Shown here piece by piece: positions 1 to 8,921 of a stretch of DNA of 64,000 bases (position 1 is its first letter; every line of letters begins with the position of its first letter). Where the stretch lies: NCBI RefSeq assembly GCF_000696095.1, contig NZ_BAYX01000003.1, forward strand, positions 310,001-374,000, in the 5' to 3' direction. Source of the DNA: Rhizobium rhizogenes NBRC 13257. GTDB lineage: Bacteria > Pseudomonadota > Alphaproteobacteria > Rhizobiales > Rhizobiaceae. The notes below the pieces were generated by a model. The model was not told the origin of the DNA. It saw only the letters and a program-made list of their open reading frames with translations, and searched no databases. The translations under genes and the position numbers were made by a program.

Positions 1-1
1 T

Positions 2-229
2 GAATTGACGGCGATCGCAGCCGTCGTCATCGGTGGGGCGGCGCTCACCGGCGGACGCGGCACAGTGCGCGGCACCATGCTCGGCGCCTTCGTCATCGGC
101 TTCCTTTCGGACGGTCTCGTGATCATCGGTGTGTCCGCCTATTGGCAGACCGTCTTCACCGGCGCCGTGATCGTTCTGGCGGTCCTTATGAACAGCATTC
201 AATACGGACGTCGGGTCAAAGCGAGCTGA
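2..229 (+). CDS. Ribose-type ABC transporter permease, C-terminal fragment
   Basis: The window opens inside this gene. The first complete codon is at base 2 and the frame stops at 227-229. The visible 75 residues hold the stretch ELTAIAAVVIGGAALTGG, which is typical of the C-terminal membrane half of RbsC-family permeases, and it is followed by hydrophobic segments. Such proteins form the inner-membrane channel of carbohydrate importers. The binding-protein gene starts 115 bases downstream on the same strand, so both probably belong to one operon whose ATPase lies outside the window. The substrate is inferred to be a sugar or polyol from the kinase and dehydrogenase downstream. The 5' end is missing because of the window edge, not because of a mutation. 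Confidence 0.88.
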   Translation, partial: ELTAIAAVVIGGAALTGGRGTVRGTMLGAFVIGFLSDGLVIIGVSAYWQTVFTGAVIVLAVLMNSIQYGRRVKAS

Positions 230-343
230 CGGTCGAACTAAACTTGTCCACGACGGCGGATCTGGTTCGAACAGCCAGCCGATTGCGGAAAGCACGACCG
301 GTTCGCCGGTAACATCAGAGCTCATCAAAAAGGGAGAGAGACT

Positions 344-1291
344 ATGTTTAAGAAAGGCATGCGCTTAATTCTGGCGGCTGTTGCCGTTGCCCCGATCTTC
401 GCAAGCTCCGCCTGGGCAGCCGGCCAGATGACGATCATCGTCAACGATCCGTCCAACCCCTATTGGCTGACGGAAGGCAATGTCGCCAAGGCAACAGCCG
501 AAAAGCTCGGCTATACCGCCTCGGTCAGCGCCCATAAGGGCGACACCAACACCGAGAGCAACCTGATCGACACCGCGATCACCAACAAGTCGGTTGCCAT
601 CATCCTCGATCCGGCAAATGCCGATGGTTCGGTCGGTGCGGTGAAAAAGGCCGTGGCTGCCGGTATCCCGGTCTTCCTGGTCAATGCCGAGATCAACCAG
701 GAAGGTCTCGCCAAGGCGCAGCTCGTCTCCAACAACGCCCAGGGTGCAGCAATCGGTGCGCAGCAATGGGTGGAAGCCGTTGGCGACAAGGGCAAGTATG
801 CCGAACTGTTCGGCGCTCCCTCTGACAACAATGCTGCAACCCGTTCCAACGGTTATGAAACGGTGCTGACGCAGTATCCGGATCTGCAGAAGGTCGCAAA
901 GGAAGTTGCCAACTGGGACCGTACCCAGGGCCACAACAAGATGCAGTCCATGCTGCAGGCCCATCCGGATATCATCGGCGTGATCTCCGGCAATGACGAA
1001 ATGGCACTCGGTGCAATCGCAGCACTGAAGGAAGCCGGCAAGCTTGCCAACATCAAGGTCGGCGGCTTCGATGGTTCTCCGGATGCAGTCGCCGCCATCA
1101 AGGCTGGTGAACTTCAGTACACGGTTCTTCAGCCGGTTGCCGTCTTCTCGGAAGAGGCGGTCAAGCAGGCCGATAGCTTCATCAAGACCGGCAAGACCGG
1201 TGCCTCGAGTGAAAAGCAGCTCTTCGATTGCCTGCTGATCACGAAGGACAATGTCGACAAGTACACGGGCCCGTTCGTTCTGTCCCAATAA
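344..1291 (+). CDS. Periplasmic sugar-binding protein of a ribose-type ABC importer
   Basis: A 315-residue protein with an N-terminal signal peptide (charged start MFKKGMR, hydrophobic core to about residue 22, cleavage likely after AWA near residue 25). It has the two-domain periplasmic-binding fold of the ribose/galactose-binding family. The family hinge segments are visible, for example DPSNPYW near the N terminus and ISGNDEMALGAIAALKEAG in the second half. It should capture the substrate in the periplasm and deliver it to the upstream permease. The ribosome site is AGGGAGAG at about 331-338. A DeoR regulator, an FGGY kinase and a GlpD-like dehydrogenase follow, so the ligand is probably a polyol or sugar whose identity the sequence does not reveal. 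Confidence 0.9.
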   Translation: MFKKGMRLILAAVAVAPIFASSAWAAGQMTIIVNDPSNPYWLTEGNVAKATAEKLGYTASVSAHKGDTNTESNLIDTAITNKSVAIILDPANADGSVGAVKKAVAAGIPVFLVNAEINQEGLAKAQLVSNNAQGAAIGAQQWVEAVGDKGKYAELFGAPSDNNAATRSNGYETVLTQYPDLQKVAKEVANWDRTQGHNKMQSMLQAHPDIIGVISGNDEMALGAIAALKEAGKLANIKVGGFDGSPDAVAAIKAGELQYTVLQPVAVFSEEAVKQADSFIKTGKTGASSEKQLFDCLLITKDNVDKYTGPFVLSQ

Positions 1292-1297
1292 CAAGGC

Positions 1298-1323
1298 GGG
1301 GGACGCCGAAAGCGGCGTCCCCC
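1298..1323 (+). terminator. Strong hairpin after the binding-protein gene
   Basis: A perfect 11-bp stem (GGGGGACGCCG at 1298-1308 pairing with 1313-1323) with an AAAG loop starts 6 bases after the binding-protein stop codon. Only a weak T-rich stretch follows (ATCATTT), so it may be a partial terminator or a 3'-end stabiliser that keeps binding-protein mRNA more abundant than the regulator and enzymes downstream. Confidence 0.75.
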
Positions 1324-1436
1324 ATCATTTGCCGTTTCGCAGATGTAGCAAAGGATTGTTCCATCTCCACTTTTTGCCTTCGCTCGGCATTCGCAGTACG
1401 AAGCTGATACCCCCAGAGTCAGCATCAGAGGCCACA

Positions 1437-2279
1437 GTGACACAGAAGACGAATATCGGAGCATTCCTGTCCGACGAACTGCCAAGCGACAGCCGGCATA
1501 GCCGCCAACTCGCCCGCCGGCAGATGATCGCCGAAGCCGTGATGGCGGAGGGCTCCATGCGCATCGAGGATCTCACCGATCGCTTCGGCATCAGCCTGAT
1601 GACGGCGCACCGCGACGTCGACGAACTGGTGAGCCGAGGGCTTTTCCGAAAGACGCGCGGCATCGTTACGGCGGCGGCCACCAGCCTGATCGAATCGAGC
1701 GACGTCTATCGCGCGAACCGCCAGTCGGCGGAAAAGAAGATGATTGCCACAGCGGCGATGCAGTTCGTCGAGCCGGGGCAGGCGATCTTCCTCGACGATT
1801 CCACCACCGTGCTGCAAATGGCGGCGAATCTACCGGCCAAGGTTCCGCTGACCGCGATCACCAATTCGCTGACGCTGATGAACGCGCTGAAGGACATGCA
1901 TGACGTCACGCTTCTGGCTCTCGGCGGCCAGTACTACAATTGGTGCAATGCCTTCATGGGGCGCATGACGATCAATGAGATCAACAGGCTCAGGGCGGAT
2001 GTCGCCTTCATCTCCATGTCCGCCATCACCGATGACATCGTCTTTCATCAGTCCCCGGAAATCGTCGATATCAAGCGGGCGATGTTCGATAGCGCCGCCA
2101 AACGTATTCTTCTCACCGATCACACGAAATTCGAGCGGCGCGCTTTGCACAGCTTTGCGGCCTTGAGCGAGTTCGATGTGGTCATCGTCGATGAGAAGAC
2201 GCCGGCCGATCATCTCGATCGGATGCGAAACAAGAATATCAATGTGGTCGTCGCCAGGAGCGACGGAGATCGGTCATGA
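1437..2279 (+). CDS. DeoR-family transcriptional regulator
   Basis: A 280-residue protein read from a GTG start that has AGAGG six bases upstream; the frame is open further upstream but that part does not look coding. Residues about 26-75 form the DeoR winged helix-turn-helix (RIEDLTDRFGISLMTAHRDV), and the rest is the phosphosugar-sensing DeoR C-terminal domain related to ribose-5-phosphate isomerase. Family members repress sugar catabolic operons and are released by phosphorylated intermediates. It lies between the importer and the kinase/dehydrogenase genes, so it probably controls this operon in response to the product of the kinase. The GTG start is likely but not certain. Confidence 0.87.
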   Translation: MTQKTNIGAFLSDELPSDSRHSRQLARRQMIAEAVMAEGSMRIEDLTDRFGISLMTAHRDVDELVSRGLFRKTRGIVTAAATSLIESSDVYRANRQSAEKKMIATAAMQFVEPGQAIFLDDSTTVLQMAANLPAKVPLTAITNSLTLMNALKDMHDVTLLALGGQYYNWCNAFMGRMTINEINRLRADVAFISMSAITDDIVFHQSPEIVDIKRAMFDSAAKRILLTDHTKFERRALHSFAALSEFDVVIVDEKTPADHLDRMRNKNINVVVARSDGDRS

Positions 2280-2322
2280 GGGCAAAGCCTGAGCGGCCCT
2301 TCTATCAGTCGGAGTAATCAGA

Positions 2323-3852
2323 ATGCCGAGTCTGCTCGGAATCGATAGCGGTCTCACCGTCACCAAGGCCGTCATTTTCGATGTCGACGGCACACAGCTT
2401 GCCGTGGCGCGGCGGCGGGTGACGCAATTCATGCCCAAGGCCCGCCATATCGAGCGGGACATGGATGAACTCTGGATCGCCACCGCCGATGCGATCGCGG
2501 AGGCGATCAGCCTCAGCGGGCGTCCGGCGAGCGACATCCAGGCGATCGCGGCAACGGCCCATGGCGATGGCATCTATCTGCTCGACCGGTCGAGCAAGCC
2601 GCTCGGCCGCGCCATCCTGTCGCTGGACAGCCGGGCAGGCGCTATTGTCGACCGCTGGCTGGAAAGCCCGGTCGCGGATGAGGCCCTCAACCTCACCGGT
2701 CAGCTTCCGCATGTCTCCGCGCCTTCGGCGCTTCTCGCCTGGATCAAGGAGAAGGAGCCCGCCCGTTTCGCGGATATAGGCCATATCCTGAGCTGCAAGG
2801 ATTGGCTGCGCTTCTGCCTGACCGGCGTGATCGGCACCGACCGGACGGAGGCGAGCACGTCCTTCACCAACGTCAAGGACCAGGGTTATTCTGAGGATGC
2901 ACTGAAGCTCTTCGGGCTCGATAAACTCAAAGGCGCCCTTCCGCTTGCATCGCGTTCCGACGAAGTCATCGGCCGTGTCACCAGCGCTGTCGCAATCCGA
3001 ACCGGCCTTGCCGAGGGAACGCCGGTGGTTGCCGGGCTCCACGATGTCACGGCATCGGCTCTGGGTGCCGGGGGCTATGCGTCCGGCGTGGTCGCGGTGA
3101 TTGCCGGGACCTATTCGATCAATGAAACGCTGTCTTCGGAGCCGCGCGTCGACAAGCGGTGGTTCTGCCGCAATGCGATCGCGCCCGGCCAATGGAACAA
3201 CATGTCGATCTCACCGGCATCGACGGCGAATTATGACTGGTTTCTCGATAAACTCTGCGCTGGCGAACGTGCGGGTACCGAGTCGGCGGGACAGTCCATT
3301 CATGCGCTGCTCGCACCCGAGATCGAAGCGGCCTTCAACCGGCCCTCGACGGCGCTCTTCCACCCCTATCTCTTTGGCTCTCCCTATGGCGCCTCGGCGA
3401 GTGCTGGCTTCTTCGGCCTCGGCGGCTGGCATGATCGCGGCGATATGCTGCGCGCCGTGCTGGAGGGCATTGCCTTCAATCACAAGATCCATGTCGACGC
3501 GTTGAGCGACGGCTTTTCCTTCAGCGAGGCGAGGCTTGCCGGCGGGATTTCTCGCAATCCGGTTGTTGTCCAGATGTTTGCCGACGTGCTCGGGATGCCG
3601 GTGACGGTAACCGAAACGGACGAGGCGGCGGCCTGGGGTGCGGCGCTGTGTGCCGGCGCCGGCATCGGTCTTTACGCCGATCCGCAGAGCGATCCCCGTG
3701 ATGTCGGCGCGATTGCGAAGACCTGCCATCCCGATGCGAGCCGCAGTGCCGATTATCGGCGCCGATATGACGTCTTCCGGGAAATTGCCGATGCGATGAC
3801 GCCGCTTTGGCCCAGGATCGGCAGCCTCGTGCCGGCGGAAGCCCAAGACTAG
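2323..3852 (+). CDS. FGGY-family carbohydrate kinase
   Basis: A 509-residue protein of the usual FGGY length (about 500). The N-terminal ATPase motif is GIDSGLTVTKAVIFD (residues 5-19). Conserved FGGY segments include AGTYSINE and, in the C-terminal half, GGISRNPVVVQMFADVLG, which shapes the adenine site. It should phosphorylate an imported sugar or polyol in the cytoplasm. The GlpD-like dehydrogenase gene starts 23 bases downstream. A kinase followed by a polyol-phosphate dehydrogenase is the logic of glycerol (GlpK/GlpD) and of the rhizobial/Brucella erythritol route (EryA/EryB). The exact substrate is not decidable here; the sequence is not a plain glycerol kinase or xylulokinase. Confidence 0.88.
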   Translation: MPSLLGIDSGLTVTKAVIFDVDGTQLAVARRRVTQFMPKARHIERDMDELWIATADAIAEAISLSGRPASDIQAIAATAHGDGIYLLDRSSKPLGRAILSLDSRAGAIVDRWLESPVADEALNLTGQLPHVSAPSALLAWIKEKEPARFADIGHILSCKDWLRFCLTGVIGTDRTEASTSFTNVKDQGYSEDALKLFGLDKLKGALPLASRSDEVIGRVTSAVAIRTGLAEGTPVVAGLHDVTASALGAGGYASGVVAVIAGTYSINETLSSEPRVDKRWFCRNAIAPGQWNNMSISPASTANYDWFLDKLCAGERAGTESAGQSIHALLAPEIEAAFNRPSTALFHPYLFGSPYGASASAGFFGLGGWHDRGDMLRAVLEGIAFNHKIHVDALSDGFSFSEARLAGGISRNPVVVQMFADVLGMPVTVTETDEAAAWGAALCAGAGIGLYADPQSDPRDVGAIAKTCHPDASRSADYRRRYDVFREIADAMTPLWPRIGSLVPAEAQD

Positions 3853-3875
3853 ACATGCAGCAGGACAATCATGCC

Positions 3876-5615
3876 ATGACCGATACCGCCGCCGACCTGG
3901 AACAGCGCCTTTCGACACTGAAGGACGGGGACATCGATGTCGTTATCCTCGGTGCGGGCATCAATGGCGCCGGACTGTTTCGCGATCTCTCCGTCCAGGG
4001 CGTCAATTGTCTCATCGTCGACAAGTCCGATTTCGGCTCGGGCACCAGCGCCGCGCCGTCGCGGCTCATTCACGGCGGCCTGAAATATCTGGAGACGGGC
4101 GAGTTCGGGCTGGTGGCGCAGTCGACGCTGGAGCGCAATCTGCTTCTCAAGAACGCGCCGCATTGCGTCGAGGCGCTGCCGACATTCGTGCCGATCTTCT
4201 CCTGGACGCGCGGCATCTGGGCGGCGCTCCGGACGCTGACGGGGTCGACCACCGCGCCGAGAAGCCGCGGCGCCGTTCTCATCAAGATCGGGCTCGCGCT
4301 TTACGATTTCTTCGGCTCCCGCAGCCGCGTCATGCCGCGCCACAGGTTCATCTTCAAGAAACGGGCATTGAAGGAAATGCCGCATGTCACGCCGAAAATC
4401 GTCGCCGGCGGCATCTATTATGACGCCAAGATCAGCCGTCCCGAGCGGCTCGTCTACGAGCTGATCAAGGATGGGTTGGAGGCCAACGGCAATGCGATTG
4501 CAGCGAACTCCACGACGCTGATCTCGTCATCGGACGGAACGCTGACCTTCCGGCGCTCCGACGACGGCACTTTTTCCGTGACGCCGAAGCTCGTTGTCAA
4601 TGCCGGCGGCCCGTGGATCGACCATATCAACGAAGCGCTCGGGGCGCCGTCGCACCTGATCGGCGGCACGAAGGGGTCGCATATTCTGCTTGATCATCCC
4701 GAGCTCGTGCGCAGCCTGAACGGCCATATGATCTATTTCGAAGCGGATGACGGGCGCATTTGCCTGGTCTACGGCTATCTCGGCCTGGCGCTGGTCGGCT
4801 CGACGGACATTCCGAGCGCCGACCCCGACAATGTTCGCTGTGAAGAGCCGGAACTTGAATATTTCCTGGAAAGCCTGAGATCGCTTCTGCCGGGGCTTCG
4901 CTTCGGGCCGGAGCAGGTGGTCTATACCTATAGCGGCATCCGCCCGCTGCCGGCCTCCGACGCCTCTTCGCCGGGGCTGATCAGCCGTGATCATTCCGCG
5001 CCGGTGATGGAGCCGCAGCCAGGCCGTCCGTTTGCGATCATTTCGCTGGTGGGCGGCAAGTGGACCACCTTCCGAGGCTTCGCCGAGGAGGTCGCTGACA
5101 CCGTTCTGGCGCGCTTTAAGCGCGTCAGGAGCCAGTCGACGCAGCAATTGGCGATCGGCGGCGGACGCAATTTCCCTGCTGATCCCGCTGCAAGAGCGGA
5201 GTGGGTGCGCGCGGTCGCCGGAAAGACCGGCGTGGACCCGAAACGGGTCGAAGAGCTTCTGGCGCGCTACGGCACCACGGCTTCGGCGATCCTGGGCTGT
5301 GTATCAACCTATAGCGACACGGAACGCCTGTCTGGCGCGTCCCACTATAGCCATCTGGAAATCGACTGGATCACGCGGCAGGAAATGGTCGTGCATCTCT
5401 CGGACATCGTCTTCCGCCGCACGACGCTTGCGATCGAAGGGGCGTTGACGATGGAAGGCCTGCGCCAGATCGCCATGATCGCCGGTGCGGCCCTCGGATG
5501 GAACGGGCAAAAGCTGCGGACGGAGATCGACGATGTGGTTACATCGCTGGCGAAGTTCCACGGCCTGCGCTTGTCCGACACGACCGGGCGCCAGCCGGCG
5601 GAAGCGCGGATCTGA
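3876..5615 (+). CDS. GlpD-like FAD-dependent polyol-phosphate dehydrogenase
   Basis: A 579-residue flavoprotein of the glycerol-3-phosphate dehydrogenase family. The FAD-binding motif VVILGAGINGAG lies at residues 22-33, followed by SRLIHGGLKYLE, a GlpD signature; the C-terminal DAO helical domain is present. The start chosen is ATG 3876, which has AGGAC nine bases upstream; an in-frame ATG at 3855 lacks a good ribosome site. Family members oxidise a polyol phosphate to a keto-sugar phosphate and pass electrons to membrane quinone. With the FGGY kinase upstream it likely performs the second step of a polyol pathway. It could be glycerol-3-phosphate, erythritol-4-phosphate or a related substrate. 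Confidence 0.87.
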   Translation: MTDTAADLEQRLSTLKDGDIDVVILGAGINGAGLFRDLSVQGVNCLIVDKSDFGSGTSAAPSRLIHGGLKYLETGEFGLVAQSTLERNLLLKNAPHCVEALPTFVPIFSWTRGIWAALRTLTGSTTAPRSRGAVLIKIGLALYDFFGSRSRVMPRHRFIFKKRALKEMPHVTPKIVAGGIYYDAKISRPERLVYELIKDGLEANGNAIAANSTTLISSSDGTLTFRRSDDGTFSVTPKLVVNAGGPWIDHINEALGAPSHLIGGTKGSHILLDHPELVRSLNGHMIYFEADDGRICLVYGYLGLALVGSTDIPSADPDNVRCEEPELEYFLESLRSLLPGLRFGPEQVVYTYSGIRPLPASDASSPGLISRDHSAPVMEPQPGRPFAIISLVGGKWTTFRGFAEEVADTVLARFKRVRSQSTQQLAIGGGRNFPADPAARAEWVRAVAGKTGVDPKRVEELLARYGTTASAILGCVSTYSDTERLSGASHYSHLEIDWITRQEMVVHLSDIVFRRTTLAIEGALTMEGLRQIAMIAGAALGWNGQKLRTEIDDVVTSLAKFHGLRLSDTTGRQPAEARI

Positions 5616-5645
5616 GCGGATCCGGCTTCTGGCTGCGGCCGTTCT

Positions 5646-6710
5646 TTATGAGAAAACTGGGTCCAGCGAGCCGGCCTTGTAGCGCTTCGCCATGTCCGAG
5701 ACCGGGAGCGGCTTGATTCGGGTCGCGTGACCGGCCGTTCCGAACTGCTCGAACCGCTCCTTGCAGAGCTTCGTCAAGGCGGCCATGGCCGGCTTCATAT
5801 ATTTGCGCGGATCGAATTCGCTCGGGTCTTCCTGCAGCACACGGCGAATCTGGCCGGTCATCGCCATGCGGCCATCCGTGTCGATGTTGATCTTGCGCAC
5901 GCCGTTCTTGATGCCGCGCTGGATTTCCTCGACCGGCACGCCCCAGGTCGGCTTCATCTGGCCGCCATACTTGTTGATGATCTCCTGGAGATCCTCAGGG
6001 ACCGACGAGGAGCCGTGCATCACCAGATGGGTGTTCGGAAGCTTGCGGTGGATCGCCTCGATGACCTCCATCGCCAGCACCGATCCATCCGGCCTGCGGG
6101 TAAACTTGTAGGCGCCGTGCGAGGTGCCCATGGCGATCGCCAGCGCATCGACCTTGGTCTCGCGCACGAATTTGACCGCTTCGTCGGGGTTGGTCAGGAG
6201 CTGATCGTGCGAAAGCTTGCCCTCGGCGCCGTGGCCGTCCTCGGCTTCGCCCATGCCTGTCTCCAGCGAGCCCAGCACGCCGAGTTCGCCTTCGACGGAA
6301 ATGCCGCCGAGATGCGCCATCTCGGTGACCGTCTTGGTGACACCGACATTGTAGTCCCAGTCGGCCGGCGTCTTCGCATCCGCCTTGAGCGAGCCATCCA
6401 TCATCACCGACGTGAAGCCGGCCTGAATGGCCGTCATACAGCTCGAAGCGTCGTTGCCATGGTCGAGATGCACGCAGACCGGAATGTGGGGATAGATCTC
6501 GACGACCGCATCCATCATATGCTTCAGCATGATGTCGTTGGCATAGGCTCTGGCGCCGCGCGACGCCTGAATGATGACAGGCGCATCGGCGGCATCGGCC
6601 GCTTCCATGATCGCCAGCGCCTGTTCCATGTTGTTGATGTTGAAAGCGGGCACGCCATAGCCATTTTCCGCAGCGTGATCGAGCAACTGTCTCAGCGTAA
6701 TGCGTGCCAT
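5646..6710 (-). CDS. fba: Class II fructose-bisphosphate aldolase
   Basis: A 354-residue protein on the minus strand, start [10 protein letters not shown], of the Calvin-cycle-type class II aldolase subgroup. Zinc-ligand segment VHLDHGND, the metal/phosphate loops GTSHGAYKF and MHGSSSVPE, and [11 protein letters not shown] are all visible. It reversibly condenses dihydroxyacetone phosphate with glyceraldehyde-3-phosphate; the subgroup also accepts erythrose-4-phosphate to give sedoheptulose-1,7-bisphosphate. It ends 30 bases from the convergent GlpD-like gene. Placement beside a polyol operon suggests it handles triose or tetrose phosphates made there, but it could equally serve general gluconeogenesis. 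Confidence 0.93.
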   Translation of the reverse strand: MARITLRQLLDHAAENGYGVPAFNINNMEQALAIMEAADAADAPVIIQASRGARAYANDIMLKHMMDAVVEIYPHIPVCVHLDHGNDASSCMTAIQAGFTSVMMDGSLKADAKTPADWDYNVGVTKTVTEMAHLGGISVEGELGVLGSLETGMGEAEDGHGAEGKLSHDQLLTNPDEAVKFVRETKVDALAIAMGTSHGAYKFTRRPDGSVLAMEVIEAIHRKLPNTHLVMHGSSSVPEDLQEIINKYGGQMKPTWGVPVEEIQRGIKNGVRKINIDTDGRMAMTGQIRRVLQEDPSEFDPRKYMKPAMAALTKLCKERFEQFGTAGHATRIKPLPVSDMAKRYKAGSLDPVFS

Positions 6711-7104
6711 TCAACTCCCCTTTGGTCACAGTAAGTAGCGATGTTCATTCCAAACATCGCCTGAAATATCGGCGTTTTCGACGGCATGAGAACGGTGATT
6801 TCGCAAACTGACGACACCCTATAGGCGCTTGCTTAGAGGTCTTCAGACAATTCCCCACATACGAAATCCCACTCAGGCGCACATCAACATATCCAGATAG
6901 ATAACAATGTAAAATGACAAAATCACATTATTTGTGACATTTTGTTTCGATGCGCCAGCTGGTGCTCCATTGAAACTTTGTTTGCCCCCATCAGACGAGG
7001 CGTTGTGTAACTATCCTGATGCTTCGACTGGCCGGCCACGCCTTGCACTTACCTCCAGTCTGACGCGGAGAGGCAAGTCGAACGCCGTGGATGGTGGAGA
7101 GAGC
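6711..7104. promoter_or_regulatory. Divergent promoter region between aldolase and biotin-carrier operon
   Basis: A 394-base gap between divergent genes. Its centre is markedly more AT-rich than the flanking genes. Near the aldolase start lies GCGATGTT-N7-AACATCGC (6738-6760), a perfect 8-bp inverted repeat. Further on lies ACAAAATCACA-TTATT-TGTGACATTTTGT (6917-6945), an inverted repeat whose arms match at 11 positions with a 2-base bulge. Either may be an operator. No gene is supported here; the frame of the biotin-carrier gene is open further upstream, but its ribosome site GGTGGAGAG sits just before ATG 7105. Confidence 0.55.
6738..6760. repeat. Inverted repeat in the leader of the aldolase gene
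   Basis: GCGATGTT at 6738-6745 and AACATCGC at 6753-6760 form a perfect 8-bp inverted repeat with a 7-base spacer. It lies 28 bases upstream of the aldolase start codon, where a repressor operator or a 5'-leader stem could act. No regulator can be assigned. Confidence 0.6.
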
Positions 7105-7548
7105 ATGGATCTGCAAAAGATCAAAACGCTGATCGAATTTGTCGGTCGATCGCACATTTCCGAACTGGTGGTAAGCCAGGACGGCACGACCGTGCGGATC
7201 TCGAACGGCATTTCCAGGCAGGCGACTGCGACGGAAGATTTGACCGTTGCGCGGCAGCAACCCGCGCGCTCACCCGTCGTCAAGGATGCCGTAGCGGGTG
7301 AAGGCGATAAAGGTGGCCTGATGGTGGTTGCGCCTGTGTTCGGGCTGCTGCATCGCTCGCCAAGTCCCGGTGCGCCGCCCTTCGTCAAGGTGGGCGATGT
7401 CGTCGAAGCGGGCCAGAGCCTCTGCATCATCGAGGCGATGAAAGTCTTCAATACGGTGTCGGCGCACAAAACGGGGCCGATTCTGCGTATCCTGGCCGAT
7501 GACGGTCAGGAAGTGGACGCCGGGCAGCCGCTGATGGAGATCGGCTGA
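7105..7548 (+). CDS. Biotin carboxyl carrier protein (AccB-like)
   Basis: A 147-residue BCCP. The N-terminal AccB-type helix (MDLQKIKTLIEFVG) is followed by a flexible Ala/Pro/Gly linker and a C-terminal biotinyl domain with IIEAMKVFNT; the lysine that biotin ligase would modify is K113. In its complex it swings carboxybiotin between the biotin carboxylase and a carboxyltransferase. Start ATG 7105 has GGAGAG upstream. The stop codon overlaps the start of the carboxylase gene. PxpB/PxpC genes follow, so it more likely serves an amide- or lactam-carboxylating complex than fatty-acid synthesis. Confidence 0.92.
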   Translation: MDLQKIKTLIEFVGRSHISELVVSQDGTTVRISNGISRQATATEDLTVARQQPARSPVVKDAVAGEGDKGGLMVVAPVFGLLHRSPSPGAPPFVKVGDVVEAGQSLCIIEAMKVFNTVSAHKTGPILRILADDGQEVDAGQPLMEIG

Positions 7549-8921
7549 TGTCGTCGGGCGAAAGTAAACGTCGGTTCGACACGGTGCTGATCGCCAATCG
7601 CGGCGAGATCGCGCTGCGCATTCAGCGGGCATGCCGTGAGCTGGGCCTCCGTTCGGTGATGATCTGCTCGGAAGCGGATCGGGATGCGCCTTATGGGGCG
7701 ACAGCCGATGAATTCGTCTGCATCGGGCCTTCGGCGCCGGGTCAAACCTATCTCAATCAGACAGCCATCCTGCTTGCCGCGCGAACCACGGGTGCAGAGG
7801 CCATCCATCCGGGATACGGGTTCCTGTCGGAGAATGCGGGCTTTGCCCAAGCCGTGGAGAATGCCGGCCTGGTGTTCATCGGGCCGCCCGCTTCGGCGAT
7901 CCGCATGATGGGTGACAAGATTGCCGCTAAGCGGGCGATGATCGAGGCCGGCGTGCCCTGCGTGCCTGGCCCGGATACGGCACTTCCCGAAGATATCGGT
8001 ACGATCCAGAATATCGCCCGCGACATCGGCTATCCGGTGATCGTGAAGGCGGCGGGCGGCGGCGGAGGACGCGGCATGCGCGTCGTCCATGACGCGTCGG
8101 CGCTGGAAGACGCCGTGTCGGTGACGCGGGAAGAAGCCAGAAGAGCCTTCGGCACGCCGGAGCTCTATCTCGAGAAGTTCCTCGAACATCCCAGGCATGT
8201 CGAGATCCAGGTTCTTTGCGACAACCATGGCAATGCCGTGTGGCTCGGTCACCGCGATTGCTCGACGCAGCGACGCCATCAAAAGGTGGTGGAGGAAGCG
8301 CCGGCGCCCGGCATACCGGCTGAGATCGCGGCGGCTGTCGGCGAGCGTTGCGTCGAGGCTTGCCGCCGGATCGGCTACCGGGGCGTCGGAACATTCGAGT
8401 TTCTCTATGAGAACGGCGCATTCTATTTCATCGAAATGAATACGCGTCTTCAGGTCGAACATCCGGTCACGGAAATGACCTCGGGCATCGATATCGTCTG
8501 CGAGCAGCTTCGCGTCGCTCAAGGGCTGCCGCTTAAGATTTCCCAGGCTGATGTTCAGACATCGGGCCACTCCTTCGAATGCCGCATCAATGCGGAGGAT
8601 CCGTTCACCTTTGCCGCGTCTCCGGGCAGGATCACCAATGCACGGTTTCCGGCAGGTCCCGGTGTCCGTGTCGATAGCCATGTGGCCACCGGCTACAAGG
8701 TGTCGCCCCATTACGACTCCCTGATCGCGAAGCTGATCGTGCATGCGCCGACGCGCGACCAGGCGATCCGCCGCATGCAGATCGCGCTGGCGGATACGAG
8801 GATCGAGGGGATCGCGACCAATCTCGCGCTCCATCGGGAAATTTTCGAGGACCCGGCTTTCAGAGCCGGCGGAACGGATATCCATCATGTTGAGCATTGG
8901 CTGAGCGAGCGGAAGCAATGA
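7548..8921 (+). CDS. Biotin carboxylase subunit (AccC-like)
   Basis: A 457-residue ATP-grasp enzyme with normal AccC length. It shows the N-terminal biotin carboxylase domain (LIANRGEIALRIQRACRELG), the glycine-rich ATP loop AAGGGGGRGMRVV, and the FIEMNTRLQVEHPVTEM segment with metal- and bicarbonate-binding residues. It carboxylates biotin on the carrier protein using ATP and bicarbonate. It overlaps the carrier gene upstream by one base and the next gene by four (ATGATGA). The usual acetyl-CoA carboxyltransferase genes are absent; PxpB and PxpC follow, and these are homologous to the carboxyltransferase part of urea carboxylase. Confidence 0.93.
   Translation: MSSGESKRRFDTVLIANRGEIALRIQRACRELGLRSVMICSEADRDAPYGATADEFVCIGPSAPGQTYLNQTAILLAARTTGAEAIHPGYGFLSENAGFAQAVENAGLVFIGPPASAIRMMGDKIAAKRAMIEAGVPCVPGPDTALPEDIGTIQNIARDIGYPVIVKAAGGGGGRGMRVVHDASALEDAVSVTREEARRAFGTPELYLEKFLEHPRHVEIQVLCDNHGNAVWLGHRDCSTQRRHQKVVEEAPAPGIPAEIAAAVGERCVEACRRIGYRGVGTFEFLYENGAFYFIEMNTRLQVEHPVTEMTSGIDIVCEQLRVAQGLPLKISQADVQTSGHSFECRINAEDPFTFAASPGRITNARFPAGPGVRVDSHVATGYKVSPHYDSLIAKLIVHAPTRDQAIRRMQIALADTRIEGIATNLALHREIFEDPAFRAGGTDIHHVEHWLSERKQ

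Noticed and set aside
365..1294. Long open frame antisense to the first binding-protein gene, and similar antisense frames across the window
   Set aside because: They mirror GC-rich coding genes on the other strand, lack family motifs and ribosome sites, and the sense frames are clearly the real proteins.
7105..8921. Housekeeping acetyl-CoA carboxylase genes
   Set aside because: Two separate copies are each embedded in pxp operons and neither is near accA or accD; catabolic use is more likely.
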